A stretch of DNA of 64,000 nt from Anaeromassilibacillus senegalensis (GCF_001261775.1 NZ_LN868537.1:310001-374000), one strand, 5' to 3'; numbered from the stretch's first letter, positions 31,226 through 41,270 are shown. Notes: generated by a model from the letters alone, not told the origin. Numbers and translations: made by a program.

Positions 31226-32134
31226 TTATCCGTTGACAATGGTGCCGCCGTCCGGGTGCAGCACCTGTCCTGTCATATACCGGGAGTCATCCGAAGCCAG
31301 AAAAACATAGCAGGGAGCGACTTCAAATGGCTGTCCTGCGCGCTGCATGGGAACCTCAGAGGTATAACTGCCAAAGGTGGTCACTTCCTTTGCGGAATAG
31401 GAAGAGGGAATCAGGGGTGTCCAAATGGGGCCGGGCGCTACGCCGTTGACGCGGATTCCCTGCTTGACCAGGTTCTGCGACAGCGAGCGCGTCAGAGCAA
31501 GGACTGCACCTTTGGTGGAACTGTAATCCAGCAGGTTTGCGCTGCCCCGGTAGGCTGTGACGGAAGTTGTATTAATAATGGAAGCGCCGGCCTTTAAATG
31601 GGGAAGTACGGCCTTGATCATAAAGAAGAAGGCGTAAATATTGGTGCGGAAGGTCAGATCGAGCTGTTCCTCACTGATATCCAGAATGCTTTTCTGGATA
31701 AATTGCACCGCATGGTTGTTGACCAGAACATCAATTTTTCCAAAGCAATTCAATACTTGTTCAACGGCCTCCTGCGACATGGATTCCTGTTTCAGGTCGC
31801 CGGGGATCAGCAGGCATTTCCTGCCAAGTTGTTCTACGCGGCATTTGGTGTCTCTGGCGTCCTGATGCTCGTTAAAGTAGCAAATTGCTACATCGGCGCC
31901 CTCTTTTGCAAATGCATAGGCGATCGCCCGGCCAATGCCGCTGTCGCCGCCTGTGATGATGGCGACCCGGTCCTGTAGTTTTCCACTGCCTTTGCTGTCT
32001 GGGTTTTCCGAGATGGGGGTGGGGTCCATGAGATATTCCATTCCCGGTTGACCGTATTGGTGCTGCGGCGGGAACAGGACGGGAATCTCCCGGCATTTGC
32101 TTTCTTTCTTTAAATATGGATAAACCGGATACAT
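31226..32134 (-). CDS. Short-chain dehydrogenase/reductase, general-stress (YhdF/YhxC) type
   Basis: An NAD(P)-dependent Rossmann-fold oxidoreductase of 302 residues. The N-terminal extension MYPVYPYLKKESKC through QYGQPGMEYLMDP is typical of the Bacillus YhdF/YhxC subgroup. The cofactor motif TGGDSGIGRA, the NNHA motif, and the YSSTK catalytic pair follow. The substrate is unknown. I chose the ATG at 32134, which has AAAGGTGG just upstream; the frame extends 17 codons further. It stands alone on the minus strand. Confidence 0.88.
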   Translation of the reverse strand: MYPVYPYLKKESKCREIPVLFPPQHQYGQPGMEYLMDPTPISENPDSKGSGKLQDRVAIITGGDSGIGRAIAYAFAKEGADVAICYFNEHQDARDTKCRVEQLGRKCLLIPGDLKQESMSQEAVEQVLNCFGKIDVLVNNHAVQFIQKSILDISEEQLDLTFRTNIYAFFFMIKAVLPHLKAGASIINTTSVTAYRGSANLLDYSSTKGAVLALTRSLSQNLVKQGIRVNGVAPGPIWTPLIPSSYSAKEVTTFGSYTSEVPMQRAGQPFEVAPCYVFLASDDSRYMTGQVLHPDGGTIVNG

Positions 32135-32230
32135 GATCGTTCCACCTTTCTGAGGGTCAACTGCGCGTATTTCTTCTATTTGCATTTTTATGTGTATCCG
32201 GCGTTGGATATGTTGCAGCAGGGCAAACGA

Positions 32231-32264
32231 AAAGCCTCCGTCCGGAATGATTGACGGAGGCTTT
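32231..32264 (-). terminator. Terminator of the DUF2238-like membrane gene
   Basis: On the minus strand a 12-bp stem AAAGCCTCCGTC / GACGGAGGCTTT (32231-32242 with 32253-32264) is followed by TCGTTTG. Confidence 0.75.
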
Positions 32265-32273
32265 ATTAACAGG

Positions 32274-32930
32274 TCAGCGCTTTCCTTGGAAATTGGACGC
32301 GTGGAAGGTTTGGAAAATTCCCATCAGGAGACTGGTTTTCCTCTTTTTGTAGTAGCAGTAGATGGAAATCAAAAAAAGCAGGGAACCGATCAGGCAGACC
32401 AACATATCCTGCATGGTATCGTGTACGCCGGTCGTCAGAACGTTTTGTGGATCCGTTCCAAAGACAACGCTGATGGCGTATTCTGAAAGCTCCCATAATC
32501 CGGCGACTGCCATGGACACAGAGAACGAAAAGACAGAAACCAGTGGAAAATCCTTTTCCCGTATTTCCTTTTGCGGCGAAAGGAGATAGAATAACAAAAG
32601 GGCACCGAAAGTGCAGAAGACGCCTGATAAGGTATGGATTGCTTTGTCGTAATAGGGCACCAGAGAATAGGCGGGAACTACCAGTCCGATGACATAGGCC
32701 AAAAAGCTGAACAGGTACACGACAAAGCGGAATTGGTGGACAGTTTGCAGGTGGAACAGTTTTTCAAGAAGAAAAGGAACCGCCAGCAGCAGAAGTCCGC
32801 CAAAAGCGAGAATGTAATAATATGGCCTTCCCAATTGAATGTTGTAGACAGCCAAACCGAGGCTGACGATGCTGTAAATACCGATTAGAAATGGGTTCAG
32901 TTTTTGAAAAATTGCTTCACGATGGATCAT
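32274..32930 (-). CDS. Polytopic membrane protein, DUF2238/YjdF-like
   Basis: A 218-residue protein with about six membrane segments. The conserved polar marks YYDKAIHTLSG, LWELSEYA and TGVHDTMQDMLVCLIGSLLF resemble the DUF2238 (YjdF) family of unknown function. The Asp, His and Trp-Glu residues within the membrane segments suggest ligand or metal binding, which is inference. It stands between two terminators as a single-gene unit. Confidence 0.65.
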   Translation of the reverse strand: MIHREAIFQKLNPFLIGIYSIVSLGLAVYNIQLGRPYYYILAFGGLLLLAVPFLLEKLFHLQTVHQFRFVVYLFSFLAYVIGLVVPAYSLVPYYDKAIHTLSGVFCTFGALLLFYLLSPQKEIREKDFPLVSVFSFSVSMAVAGLWELSEYAISVVFGTDPQNVLTTGVHDTMQDMLVCLIGSLLFLISIYCYYKKRKTSLLMGIFQTFHASNFQGKR

Positions 32931-33042
32931 AAATGGCCTCCTTACCGAAAATGGGGTACGATATCCCTATCATACAACAATCCGTACGGAAAAGGGAAGG
33001 CCATAAAGGATTATTGCTGTTTCTCTTAGGAAACAGGAAAGG

Positions 33043-33801
33043 ATGTGCAGGATTACGAATCAGATATTAGAAAGCTTGTACCGGAGAAAGTCTGTGCGTG
33101 TATTTACAGATCAGCTGATTGCACAAACAGAAAAAGATGCGATCATCAAAGCAGCCATGCAGGCGCCGTCGGCGGGCAATCAGGCTTTGTATACCATTTT
33201 GGATATCACCGATCCGATGTTGAAGAAAAAACTTGCAGTCACCTGCGACAATCAGCCATTCATCGCGAAAGCGCCGATGGTGCTGATCTTCCTGGCGGAT
33301 TTCCGTAGATGGTATGACGCGTTCCGGTATGCCGGCTGTGAACCGCGCAAACCTGCGGAGGGCGATCTACTGCTGGCGATGGCGGACGCCTGCATCGCGG
33401 CGCAGAACAGCGTTGTTGCGGCGGAGAGCTTGGGAATCGGCTCCTGCTACATCGGAGATGTTCTGGAACAATACGAAGCGCACCGGGAGCTGTTGTGCCT
33501 GCCGGACTATGTGTTCCCCGCGGTCATGCTTGTCTATGGATACCCGACGGAGCAGCAAAAGAGGCGGAAGAAGCCGGAACGGTTTGAACAGTCCTATATT
33601 GTGCAGGAAAATGCTTACCAAACATTCAGCCCACAGGAGCATGAAGCGTTTTTCCAGGAGCAGGCGGGACGGGAGGGAAAGTCGTTGTTTGACTATCCGG
33701 CTTTTATGCAGGCATTTTGCAAGCGTAAATACAACTCGGAATTTTCCCGGGAAATGTCCCGTTCGGCATCGCTGTATATACAACAGTTTCAAAATAAATA
33801 G
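33043..33801 (+). CDS. Nitroreductase family protein
   Basis: A FMN-dependent reductase-fold protein of 252 residues. LYRRKSVRVFTDQLI at the start, AAMQAPSAGNQALYTI for FMN binding, and SLGIGSCYIGDV are the family hallmarks. The C-terminal 70 residues, with YNSEFSREMSRSA, match the subgroup with an extra tail common in Clostridia. The natural substrate is unknown. A purine-rich AGGAAACAGGAAAGG lies immediately before the ATG, close spacing for a ribosome binding site. Confidence 0.87.
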   Translation: MCRITNQILESLYRRKSVRVFTDQLIAQTEKDAIIKAAMQAPSAGNQALYTILDITDPMLKKKLAVTCDNQPFIAKAPMVLIFLADFRRWYDAFRYAGCEPRKPAEGDLLLAMADACIAAQNSVVAAESLGIGSCYIGDVLEQYEAHRELLCLPDYVFPAVMLVYGYPTEQQKRRKKPERFEQSYIVQENAYQTFSPQEHEAFFQEQAGREGKSLFDYPAFMQAFCKRKYNSEFSREMSRSASLYIQQFQNK

Positions 33802-33802
33802 G

Positions 33803-33844
33803 AAAAATCCGCATGGAGACAATGTATGTTTCATGCGGATTTTT
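33803..33844. terminator. Bidirectional terminator after the nitroreductase gene
   Basis: AAAAATCCGCATG (33803-33815) pairs with CATGCGGATTTTT (33832-33844), with T-tracts on both strands. It meets the stop codon of the minus-strand gene. Confidence 0.85.
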
Positions 33845-34053
33845 TATTTGGATTCCAGTGTGTCGCGAAGAGAAGCGTTATCGCGCTCCAGTTTGCACAT
33901 TCCCTTTGTTCCCGCCAAAAGTGCCAATTCGTCGCCAATGACGTCGAACAGGTCTCCCATCAAGGCGAGTTGTTCCGGGGTTCTGTCGTGTGCCAATTGG
34001 AAGGCAATTGCGGTTCCCGCGGCAATCAAACGTTCTCCGTAACAATTATCCAT
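33844..34053 (-). CDS. Small hypothetical protein of 69 residues
   Basis: I do not recognise a named family. It is soluble and helical by appearance, with ERLIAAGTAIAFQLAHDRTPEQLALMGDLFDVIGDELALLAG. This pattern resembles short uncharacterised Firmicutes proteins of about 70 residues. It follows another tiny gene on the same strand 54 bases upstream, so the two are probably cotranscribed. Its stop codon touches the terminator at 33844. Confidence 0.6.
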   Translation of the reverse strand: MDNCYGERLIAAGTAIAFQLAHDRTPEQLALMGDLFDVIGDELALLAGTKGMCKLERDNASLRDTLESK

Positions 34054-34107
34054 TACATGCTCACCCTGATACAGGATATGACAAAGATAGCCGGTTGGTG
34101 CAAAATA

Positions 34108-34293
34108 TCAGGAAAAAGATGTCGTATTGCCAGCCAGCTCCTGTACAAAAGCATGCATTTCCTGTTTGGATTGGATGCTGTGCGTGTGCGCAATAATCTG
34201 TTTCTGTCTGTTTTCCGGCATTGCACAGAAGTGCTCCATTGCCTGCGGATGCTGAGCAAGCGCCATACCGAAACCGAGCGGTAATTCTTCCAT
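34108..34293 (-). CDS. Small conserved Clostridia protein of 61 residues
   Basis: The sequence MEELPLGFGMALAQHPQAM, followed by IIAHTHSIQSKQEMHAFVQEL, has the look of a short protein widespread in Clostridia, recalled from memory and not verified. No function is known to me. The start is certain: AAGAGGAGGAATCCAT precedes the ATG at 34293. The longer frame that continues upstream to 34764 overlaps the divergent VanY gene and is spurious. Confidence 0.7.
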   Translation of the reverse strand: MEELPLGFGMALAQHPQAMEHFCAMPENRQKQIIAHTHSIQSKQEMHAFVQELAGNTTSFS

Positions 34294-34467
34294 ATGGATT
34301 CCTCCTCTTAAAATTACAAGGATACGACCAGTATTTCCGTTTTCTGTTTGATCCATGAACCGCATGGACATGTAAAATCTGGATGGATGCAAAAACGGCC
34401 TTTTCTGGTATGAAAGGTTTTCTCTGTGCAAGAATAGCTGTGAGAACGAACAAGAGGATGGGATTGA

Positions 34468-35262
34468 ATGAGAAAAACTTCTAAAATCAGGCGCTTCTTC
34501 CTGTCGCTGGGTGTCATGCTGCTGACAGCCGCAATGACAGCCGGCGTCAGCGCCATTTTTATTTATACGATGGAAAAAGTCTCTGTAGAGCAGACAGAAG
34601 CCCGGCAGGAGGTCCAGCAGGAATCGGCGCCGAGCGGAAAACAACCCTTGTCTGGAGCAACGCTGGTGGACGCCAAACCTGCTGAGCCGGTGTACGAAAG
34701 AGCGGAGCTGGACGATACGCTGGTGCTGGTCAATTTTGAACACTCGCTGCCGGACAGCTTTCACCGAAATATCATCGATTTATATGGGACGGATGTAGAC
34801 GAGCGGCTGGAGGAACCGTTCAAGCAGATGCAGCGCGCCGCGCGCGCGGACGGTGTTTCACTGTGGATTTCTTCCGGATACCGCAGTGTGGCGCGGCAGG
34901 AAGAGCTGTTCACCCGTGCAGTCAATGAAAACCTGGACAAAGGCATGGACCAGAAGGAGGCGGAGGCCGTTGCGGCTGTTTCCGTAGCGCGGCCGGGGTG
35001 GAGCGAACACAATACCGGCCTGGCGATCGACCTCAACGGCGTGGCGGAAAACTTTGATACAACGCCGGAATTTGCCTGGCTGGACGAGCACGCGGCGGAA
35101 TACGGTTTTATCCTGCGGTATCCAAAGGATAAACAGGAGATTACAGGCATTCGGTACGAGCCGTGGCATTACCGGTTTGTCGGCGTGGAGCACGCAAAAG
35201 CGATCCGGGAGCGCCATTTCTGTTTGGAAGAGTATGTAGACTATTTGGAAGATAATCGTTGA
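34468..35262 (+). CDS. D-alanyl-D-alanine carboxypeptidase, VanY family (M15B), membrane-anchored
   Basis: A zinc DD-carboxypeptidase of 264 residues. One N-terminal membrane helix (about 12-34) anchors an extracytoplasmic domain. The M15B signature is intact: SSGYRS, then WSEHNTGLAIDL with His181 and Asp188, and EPWHYRFVG with catalytic Glu231 and ligand His234. It would remove D-Ala from peptidoglycan stem peptides. This is housekeeping cell-wall trimming and by itself no sign of glycopeptide resistance, since no vanHAX genes are near. It is the intact relative of the degenerate protein at 12154-12957. Confidence 0.9.
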   Translation: MRKTSKIRRFFLSLGVMLLTAAMTAGVSAIFIYTMEKVSVEQTEARQEVQQESAPSGKQPLSGATLVDAKPAEPVYERAELDDTLVLVNFEHSLPDSFHRNIIDLYGTDVDERLEEPFKQMQRAARADGVSLWISSGYRSVARQEELFTRAVNENLDKGMDQKEAEAVAAVSVARPGWSEHNTGLAIDLNGVAENFDTTPEFAWLDEHAAEYGFILRYPKDKQEITGIRYEPWHYRFVGVEHAKAIRERHFCLEEYVDYLEDNR

Positions 35263-35286
35263 AATCCTGCGTGTATTTGGTATAAT
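35259..35286 (+). promoter_or_regulatory. Sigma-A promoter of gltX
   Basis: TTGAAA (35259-35264), 16 bp, TATAAT (35281-35286). The -35 overlaps the stop codon of the VanY gene. Confidence 0.7.
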
Positions 35287-35419
35287 AAAAGAATTGGGAC
35301 GCCGTCCGCGCGTTGCGGCGGCGTTTTTCCGTATTCAGCCGGTTTTTCCGGCGAATGGCAGTGAGGGAAGCGCGGAAGCGGCCGCTTTTGCGCGCGAAAA
35401 AAACGAGAGGCGGATTTTT

Positions 35420-36889
35420 ATGCAAAATCAAGTGGTAAGAACCAGATTTGCACCAAGCCCCACCGGCTTTATGCATGTCGGCAATCTTCGCACAGCTCTG
35501 TACGAATATTTGATCGCCAAGTCTATGGGCGGGCAATTTGTGCTGCGCATTGAGGATACCGACCAGGAACGGCTGGTGGAGGGCGCGGTTGACATCATTT
35601 ACAATACATTGAGAAAAGTGGGCCTGCAGCATGATGAAGGCCCGGATATTGGCGGTGAATACGGTCCCTATGTGCAAAGCCTGCGCAAAGACCTGTACAA
35701 GCCGTACGCGGAGCAGCTGGTCGAGCAGGGCAAAGCGTACTACTGCTTCTGCACAAAAGAGCGTCTGGACGCGCTGCATGAGAGCAAGGACGGCGAGGAA
35801 TCCTTTGGTGGATATGACCGCCATTGCCGCGACCTGCCCAAAGAAGAAGTGGAGCGTTTGCTGGCGGCGGGTACGCCCTATGTCATCCGGCAGAAAATGC
35901 CGGTGGAAGGTTCCACGACCTTTCACGATGTTGTGTACGGCGACATCACCATTGAAAACCGCGAGTTGGAGGACCAGGTTCTGCTGAAATCGGACGGGTA
36001 TCCTACATACAATTTCGCGAACGTTGTTGATGACCACCTGATGCACATCACACACGTGGTGCGCGGCTGTGAGTACCTGACCTCTACACCAAAGTATAAC
36101 CTGCTGTATGAAGCGTTCGGCTGGGCGCTTCCCACCTATGTACACCTGCCGCTGATCATGGGCAAAAACGAGGACGGGAGCGTCTCCAAACTGTCCAAAC
36201 GGCACGGTGCGACCGGCTTTGAGGATTTGGTCAAGGAGGGCTATCTCCCGGAGGCGATCACCAATTATATCGCGCTGTTGGGCTGGTGCCCCAAGGAGAA
36301 CCGTGAGCTGTTTACTTTGGCGGAGCTGGCGGAGCATTTCTCCATCGACGGCATTAGCAAATCTCCCGCGGTGTTTGATTACGATAAACTGACCTGGTTT
36401 AATGCGGAGTACATCCGCAACATGCCGCAGGCAGAATTCATCGCGGCGGCACAGCCGTATTTCCAGCAGGTGTTTGGGGACAAGCAGGTCAATCTGGAGG
36501 TGCTTGCGACCATCCTGCAGCCGCGTGTGACAAAGCTGACGGAGATTCCGGGAATTATCGGTTTCTTCCAGGACCTGCCGGACTATGACAAAGAATTTTT
36601 TATCAATAAAAAGAGTAAGACCAATTTGGAAAATTCCGTGACCATGCTGGAGGCGGCAATTGCGGAACTGGAGCAGGTGGAAGATTGGCAGCTTGATGTG
36701 ATCCACGAAAGACTGATCGCGCTGGCGCAGCAGCTCGAGGTTAAAAACGGCACTTTGCTTTGGCCGGTGCGCATTGCGGCGGCCGGCATGCTGGTCACGC
36801 CCGGTGGGGCAATGGAAATTCTGGCCATCTTGGGCAAGGATGAGGCGGTCCGCCGGCTGAAGATCGGACTTGAAAAACTGCATCATTGA
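35420..36889 (+). CDS. gltX: Glutamyl-tRNA synthetase
   Basis: A class I synthetase of 489 residues that charges tRNA-Glu. It has the HIGH-type motif [12 protein letters not shown], the KMSKS-type KLSKRHGA, and the C-terminal anticodon-binding helical domain. I chose ATG 35420, with GAGAGGCGG upstream; the upstream frame is not family-like. Because a glutaminyl-tRNA synthetase gene follows 34 bases later, this enzyme may be of the discriminating type, which is inference from context. Confidence 0.96.
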   Translation: MQNQVVRTRFAPSPTGFMHVGNLRTALYEYLIAKSMGGQFVLRIEDTDQERLVEGAVDIIYNTLRKVGLQHDEGPDIGGEYGPYVQSLRKDLYKPYAEQLVEQGKAYYCFCTKERLDALHESKDGEESFGGYDRHCRDLPKEEVERLLAAGTPYVIRQKMPVEGSTTFHDVVYGDITIENRELEDQVLLKSDGYPTYNFANVVDDHLMHITHVVRGCEYLTSTPKYNLLYEAFGWALPTYVHLPLIMGKNEDGSVSKLSKRHGATGFEDLVKEGYLPEAITNYIALLGWCPKENRELFTLAELAEHFSIDGISKSPAVFDYDKLTWFNAEYIRNMPQAEFIAAAQPYFQQVFGDKQVNLEVLATILQPRVTKLTEIPGIIGFFQDLPDYDKEFFINKKSKTNLENSVTMLEAAIAELEQVEDWQLDVIHERLIALAQQLEVKNGTLLWPVRIAAAGMLVTPGGAMEILAILGKDEAVRRLKIGLEKLHH

Positions 36890-36923
36890 TAGAACGAAAT
36901 TTTGGTATAAAGGAGCACCCGAA

Positions 36924-38618
36924 ATGAGCGACGAGATCAAGAACAGGGAAGAGACGGAAGGCTGGAGCAATTTTATCCACGATTTTATCGATGAGGATAT
37001 CCAGCCGGGCGGCCGGTTTGCCGGGAAGACGGTACACACGCGTTTTCCGCCGGAACCCAACGGCTATCTGCATATCGGCCATGCCAAGGCGATCTGTATT
37101 GACTTTGGCACGGCGGAAAAATACCGCGGCGTCTGCAACCTGCGCATGGATGATACGAACCCCACCAAAGAGGATACCGAGTATGTCGATGCGATCAAAG
37201 AGGATATCCAGTGGCTGGGGTTTTCCTGGGATGACCGTTTCTATTTTGCGTCGGACTATTTTCCGAAGATGTATGAGCTGGCGGTTGGCCTGATCAAAAA
37301 AGGGCTTGCTTATGTATGTGAGTTGACCCCGGAGCAGATGCGGGAAAACCGCGGCGATCTGACGCAGCCTGCGGTCAGTCCGTATCGCGACCGTCCGGTT
37401 GAAGAAAGCCTGGACCTTTTTGCGCGCATGAAGGCGGGCGAGTTTGCAGATGGCAAAATGACGCTGCGTGCAAAGATTGATTTGGCCTCCGGCAACTTCA
37501 ATATGCGCGACCCGGTGATTTACCGCATCAACCACATGCATCATCACCGCACGGGGGATACCTGGTGCATTTATCCGATGTATGATTACGCGCATCCGAT
37601 TGAAGACGCGCTGGAGGGAATTACGCACTCCCTGTGTTCCCTGGAGTTTGAGGACCACAGGCCGCTGTACGACTGGGTAATTGCCAATGTCGATCTGCCG
37701 GACAAGCCGCGCCAGATCGAATTTGCACGTCTGGGAATTAACAATACGGTGATGAGCAAACGCAAGCTGCGCCAGCTGGTGGAGGGCAATTATGTCTCCG
37801 GCTGGGATGATCCCCGTATGCCGACGCTGTGCGGCCTGCGCCGCCGCGGCTACACCCCGGCATCCATCCGCAATTTCTGTGAGCGCATCGGCGTTTCCAA
37901 GGTAAACAGCACGGTGGAATACGGCTTCCTGGAGCACTGCCTGCGTGAAGATTTGAACGAGAACGCACAGCGTGTCATGGCGGTGCTGGACCCGGTCAAA
38001 CTGATTATCACCAATTATCCGGAAGATTTGACAGAGGAATTTGAAGTGGAAAACAATCCCGGCAAGCCGGAAGAGGGGACCCGCACGGTTCTGTTTTCCC
38101 GCGAGCTTTGGATTGAGCGCGAGGACTTTCTGGAGGAACCCTTTAAGGGGTACTTCCGTCTGTTCCCAGGCAATGAGGTGCGTTTGAAGACCACGTATAT
38201 CGTCCGTTGCACGGGCTGCAAAAAAGACGAGGACGGCAATGTGATTGAGGTGTACGCCGAGTACGATCCGGCCACGCGCGGCGGCAACACGCCGGACGGC
38301 CGCAAGATTAAGGGAACCATCCACTGGGTGGACGCCAAAACTGCGGTCGATGCGGAAGTCCGGCTGTACGACAGCCTGTTTACCGTTCCAGACCCGGATG
38401 CGGGCGATTTCCTGGAAGTGCTGAATCCGGATTCCCTCAAGGTGCTGACAGGTTGCAAGGTAGAGCCCGCGCTGGCAGAGGCCAAGCCGGGGCAGTCCTT
38501 CCAGTTCATGCGCCAGGGATATTTCTGCGCGGATAGTGTGGACAGCACGCCGGAACATCCGGTGTTTAACCGCTCCGTTTCTTTAAAGGACGGTTTTAAA
38601 AAGAAAGCGGGCAAATAA
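36924..38618 (+). CDS. glnS: Glutaminyl-tRNA synthetase
   Basis: A class I synthetase of 564 residues that charges tRNA-Gln directly. [18 protein letters not shown] carries the HIGH motif, and VMSKRKLR carries KMSKS. The long C-terminal beta-barrel anticodon-binding domain separates GlnRS from GluRS. Most Firmicutes lack this enzyme and make Gln-tRNA with GatCAB, so its presence is uncommon though known in some Clostridia. I chose ATG 36924, preceded by AAAGGAGCACCC. It is cotranscribed with gltX. Confidence 0.96.
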   Translation: MSDEIKNREETEGWSNFIHDFIDEDIQPGGRFAGKTVHTRFPPEPNGYLHIGHAKAICIDFGTAEKYRGVCNLRMDDTNPTKEDTEYVDAIKEDIQWLGFSWDDRFYFASDYFPKMYELAVGLIKKGLAYVCELTPEQMRENRGDLTQPAVSPYRDRPVEESLDLFARMKAGEFADGKMTLRAKIDLASGNFNMRDPVIYRINHMHHHRTGDTWCIYPMYDYAHPIEDALEGITHSLCSLEFEDHRPLYDWVIANVDLPDKPRQIEFARLGINNTVMSKRKLRQLVEGNYVSGWDDPRMPTLCGLRRRGYTPASIRNFCERIGVSKVNSTVEYGFLEHCLREDLNENAQRVMAVLDPVKLIITNYPEDLTEEFEVENNPGKPEEGTRTVLFSRELWIEREDFLEEPFKGYFRLFPGNEVRLKTTYIVRCTGCKKDEDGNVIEVYAEYDPATRGGNTPDGRKIKGTIHWVDAKTAVDAEVRLYDSLFTVPDPDAGDFLEVLNPDSLKVLTGCKVEPALAEAKPGQSFQFMRQGYFCADSVDSTPEHPVFNRSVSLKDGFKKKAGK

Positions 38619-38637
38619 AAAAAGACCTGATAAACAA

Positions 38638-38670
38638 CGATTCCCCCCGCGCACCGCGCGGGGGGAATCG
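38638..38670. terminator. GC-rich hairpin between glnS and birA
   Basis: A 14-bp perfect stem (38638-38651 with 38657-38670, 5-base loop) separates the converging genes. No T-tract follows on the plus strand, so it may act as a physical barrier to both transcripts. Confidence 0.6.
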
Positions 38671-38712
38671 TCAATTCAGCTGATTTTTCAGGCGTTCATT
38701 CAAGCGCTTTTG

Positions 38713-39708
38713 CTATTGGGGAAGTGTCTGTCCGTAAATTCCCTGCACCACGACTTCGCCCGCGTTGACAGCAGTCTGCCGCCCGTCATCGGTGTTGACG
38801 AGCAGCTCGCCGGTGGAACTGACACCAACAGCTGTGCCGGTTTTCTGGATCTTTCCCTGGTAGAATCCAACGCGCCGGCCGATAGAGACGCAGAGCATTT
38901 GGTATTCATGCAGGACAGCAGGTGTCAGACAACTGTAGTTTTCTGGCGTCAGCAACCCTTCCAGTTCCCATAAAACAGCCTGTAAAAGCTTTGCGCGGGA
39001 GACGGTGCGGCCCGTTTCAATCTGTAGAGAAGTTGCCTTTTCCGCAAGACTTTCCGGGAACACGGGAATATTGGCGTTGATGCCAATGCCGAGCACCATG
39101 TATTCGATCCGGTCGACCTCCGCCGCCATCTCGGTCAGGATACCGCAGACTTTCCGGCTGCCGATCACCACGTCGTTGGGCCATTTGATTTTTGCTTCGC
39201 AGCCGGTCAGGGAACGAATGGCGCGGCAGACAGCAATGCCCGCCAGCAGGGTAATATTGCCTACCTCCGACGGGATCAGGCCCGGACGCAGCAGCACGCT
39301 GAACCAGACGCCCGTTCCTTCCGGCTGTTCCCAGCGGCGTCCCAGGCGGCCCTTGCCGCCGGTCTGCTGCTCTGCGGTGAAAACGCTTCCGTCCGGCGCG
39401 CCCCGCAGCGCTTGGCGCTTGGCTTCCTCGTTGGTGGAATCCGTCTCCGCCAGGCAGACAATTTTGCTTCCCAGCGTTTTGGTATGCAGGCCCGCGCGGA
39501 TCTCCGCTTCTGTCAGCAGGTCCGGCAGGGCGAGAAGCCGGTATCCCCGGTTGGTGGCGGAGTCGATCTGGTATCCGGCATCCCGCAGGGACTGGATGGC
39601 TTTCCAGACAGCGGCGCGGGAGACACCCAGTTCTTCACTCAGCTGTTCACCGGAGAGGTAATCTTCGGTGTCCTGCAGGCGTTGTAAGATGTTTTCCTTG
39701 GTGGTCAT
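38713..39708 (-). CDS. birA: Bifunctional biotin ligase / biotin operon repressor
   Basis: Attaches biotin to carrier proteins. In its bifunctional form it also represses biotin genes. The 331-residue protein has an N-terminal winged helix (GEQLSEELGVSRAAVWKAIQSL), then the ligase core with ETDSTNEEAK, the GGKGRLGRRW adenylate loop and KWPNDVV, and a C-terminal SH3-like domain. The likely client is the carrier at 7885-8250. The ATG at 39708 fits family N-termini; the frame extends 23 codons further without support. No biotin synthesis genes are in the window. Confidence 0.95.
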   Translation of the reverse strand: MTTKENILQRLQDTEDYLSGEQLSEELGVSRAAVWKAIQSLRDAGYQIDSATNRGYRLLALPDLLTEAEIRAGLHTKTLGSKIVCLAETDSTNEEAKRQALRGAPDGSVFTAEQQTGGKGRLGRRWEQPEGTGVWFSVLLRPGLIPSEVGNITLLAGIAVCRAIRSLTGCEAKIKWPNDVVIGSRKVCGILTEMAAEVDRIEYMVLGIGINANIPVFPESLAEKATSLQIETGRTVSRAKLLQAVLWELEGLLTPENYSCLTPAVLHEYQMLCVSIGRRVGFYQGKIQKTGTAVGVSSTGELLVNTDDGRQTAVNAGEVVVQGIYGQTLPQ

Positions 39709-39835
39709 TCTATCACAACTTTCTGTGAAATTTTTCGATGTACACAAAGTACGTTTACGCTTATTGTAGTATAGCACAAATTGGAAGGAAGCACACGGGC
39801 CGCTTCGGAAGAAAGAGAGAAACGTAAAAAAGGTC

Positions 39836-39864
39836 TGTCTGTTTGCTGGAAATGGTGTTATAAT
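39836..39864 (+). promoter_or_regulatory. Extended -10 promoter of the DUF951-prfA gene run
   Basis: TGT-TATAAT (TATAAT at 39859-39864, TG at 39856) forms an extended -10. The -35 (TGTCTG, 39836-39841) is poor. Confidence 0.5.
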
Positions 39865-39911
39865 ATAAATTCCGATAGATAAGCGATTTTAAAAAAAGTG
39901 AGGTGCGGAGA

Positions 39912-40109
39912 ATGGATGTAAGACCCGGCGATTTACTGCAGATGAAAAAGACACATCCTTGTGGGGGAAAGACGTTTCTGGTTCTGCGCGCGGGCATGGA
40001 TTTTAAAATCCGGTGTACGACCTGCGGCCATGAGATCATGGTTCCGCGCCTGAAATGCGAAAAGAATATCAAAAAGATTCTGCGCGAGAACACGAGCGAC
40101 GAGCTCTAA
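39912..40109 (+). CDS. DUF951 family protein
   Basis: A 65-residue protein with the DUF951 pattern: DLLQMKKTHPCGGKTF near the start, then KIRCTTCGHEIMVPRLKCEK. The cysteines suggest a small zinc ribbon. Function is unknown; the family is usual in Firmicutes, often near mscS or ychF. I set the start at ATG 39912 with GAGGTGCGGAG upstream. It lies ahead of prfA and shares its promoter. Confidence 0.85.
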   Translation: MDVRPGDLLQMKKTHPCGGKTFLVLRAGMDFKIRCTTCGHEIMVPRLKCEKNIKKILRENTSDEL

Positions 40110-40157
40110 CCGCTTTCTGCGTCTTAAAATGAAAATTTCAGAAAGCAGGTACTAAAT

Positions 40158-41240
40158 ATGTTTGAGAATATACAGGTTTTTGAAAAGCGATACGAGGAAT
40201 TAAATCAGAAGCTCTGCGACCCGTCGGTGCTTGCGGACCCCGCCGTTTACGCGGAGCTGATGAAGGAACACAAGAATATTACGCCGATCGTGGAAAAGTA
40301 CCGCGAGTACCGAAAAGCGGAAGAGGCGCAGGATGAGGCCAAAATGCTTCTGGACGAGGGTGGACTGGAAAAGGACTTCCGTGAGATGGTGGAACAGGAG
40401 CTGGAGGATGCCCGGGAAACGGTGGTGCAGACGTCCGACGAACTGAAAATCCTGTTGCTTCCGCGCGATCCGAACGACGATAAAAACGTTATTGTGGAAA
40501 TTCGCGGCGGTGCGGGCGGCGAGGAAGCGGCGCTGTTTTCCGCCGTACTGTTCCGCATGTACAGCATGTATGCGGAGAGCAAAGGCTGGCAGACGGAAAT
40601 CCTGAATACCAACGAGACGGAGCTCGGCGGTTACAAAGAAATCAGCTTTATGATTACCGGCGACGGTGCGTATTCTAAGTTGAAATATGAGAGCGGCGTG
40701 CACCGCGTGCAGCGCGTGCCGGAAACGGAGACGCAGGGACGTGTGCATACCTCCACTGCGACGGTTGCCGTCCTGCCGGAGGTAGACGACGTGGAAATCG
40801 AGATCAATCCGAAGGATTTGCAGATCGATACCTTCCGCTCCAGCGGTGCGGGCGGCCAGCACATCAATAAAACGTCGTCCGCGATCCGGATCACGCACCT
40901 GCCGACCGGTATGGTGGTGGAATGCCAGGATGAGCGAAGCCAGTTTAAAAACAAGGACAAGGCCATGAAGGTACTGCGTTCCCGCCTGTACGAGATCGAG
41001 CAGGCCAAGCAGGACGCACAGGTGGCGGCGGACCGCCGTTCTCAGGTGGGCACGGGCGACCGCTCCGAGCGGATTCGCACGTACAATTACCCACAGGGCC
41101 GCTTGACGGACCACCGCATCGGTTTGACGCTCTATCGGCTGGACAGTATTTTGAACGGTGACATCGACGAGGTGATTGACGCATTGGTCGCAGCGGACCG
41201 CGCCGCCAAGCTGGAGGCGTCCATTGAAAGCCAGCGCTGA
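40158..41240 (+). CDS. prfA: Peptide chain release factor 1
   Basis: Recognises UAA and UAG stop codons and releases the nascent chain. The 360-residue protein contains the peptidyl-tRNA hydrolysis motif GGQ in [17 protein letters not shown] and the codon-recognition domain ahead of it. Length and sequence are normal. It starts a run with sua5 and coaE. In many Firmicutes prmC lies between prfA and sua5; it is absent here. Confidence 0.97.
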   Translation: MFENIQVFEKRYEELNQKLCDPSVLADPAVYAELMKEHKNITPIVEKYREYRKAEEAQDEAKMLLDEGGLEKDFREMVEQELEDARETVVQTSDELKILLLPRDPNDDKNVIVEIRGGAGGEEAALFSAVLFRMYSMYAESKGWQTEILNTNETELGGYKEISFMITGDGAYSKLKYESGVHRVQRVPETETQGRVHTSTATVAVLPEVDDVEIEINPKDLQIDTFRSSGAGGQHINKTSSAIRITHLPTGMVVECQDERSQFKNKDKAMKVLRSRLYEIEQAKQDAQVAADRRSQVGTGDRSERIRTYNYPQGRLTDHRIGLTLYRLDSILNGDIDEVIDALVAADRAAKLEASIESQR

Positions 41241-41270
41241 GCATTAGGAACATACAAAGGAGAGAAAAGC

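Noticed and set aside
34294..34764. N-terminal extension of the 61-residue protein to 218 codons
   Set aside because: It overlaps the divergent VanY gene; the ATG at 34293 has an excellent ribosome binding site and a sensible protein.
34468..35262. Vancomycin resistance role for the VanY protein
   Set aside because: No vanH, vanA/B, vanX or vanRS genes are near. VanY-type carboxypeptidases are ordinary in Clostridia.
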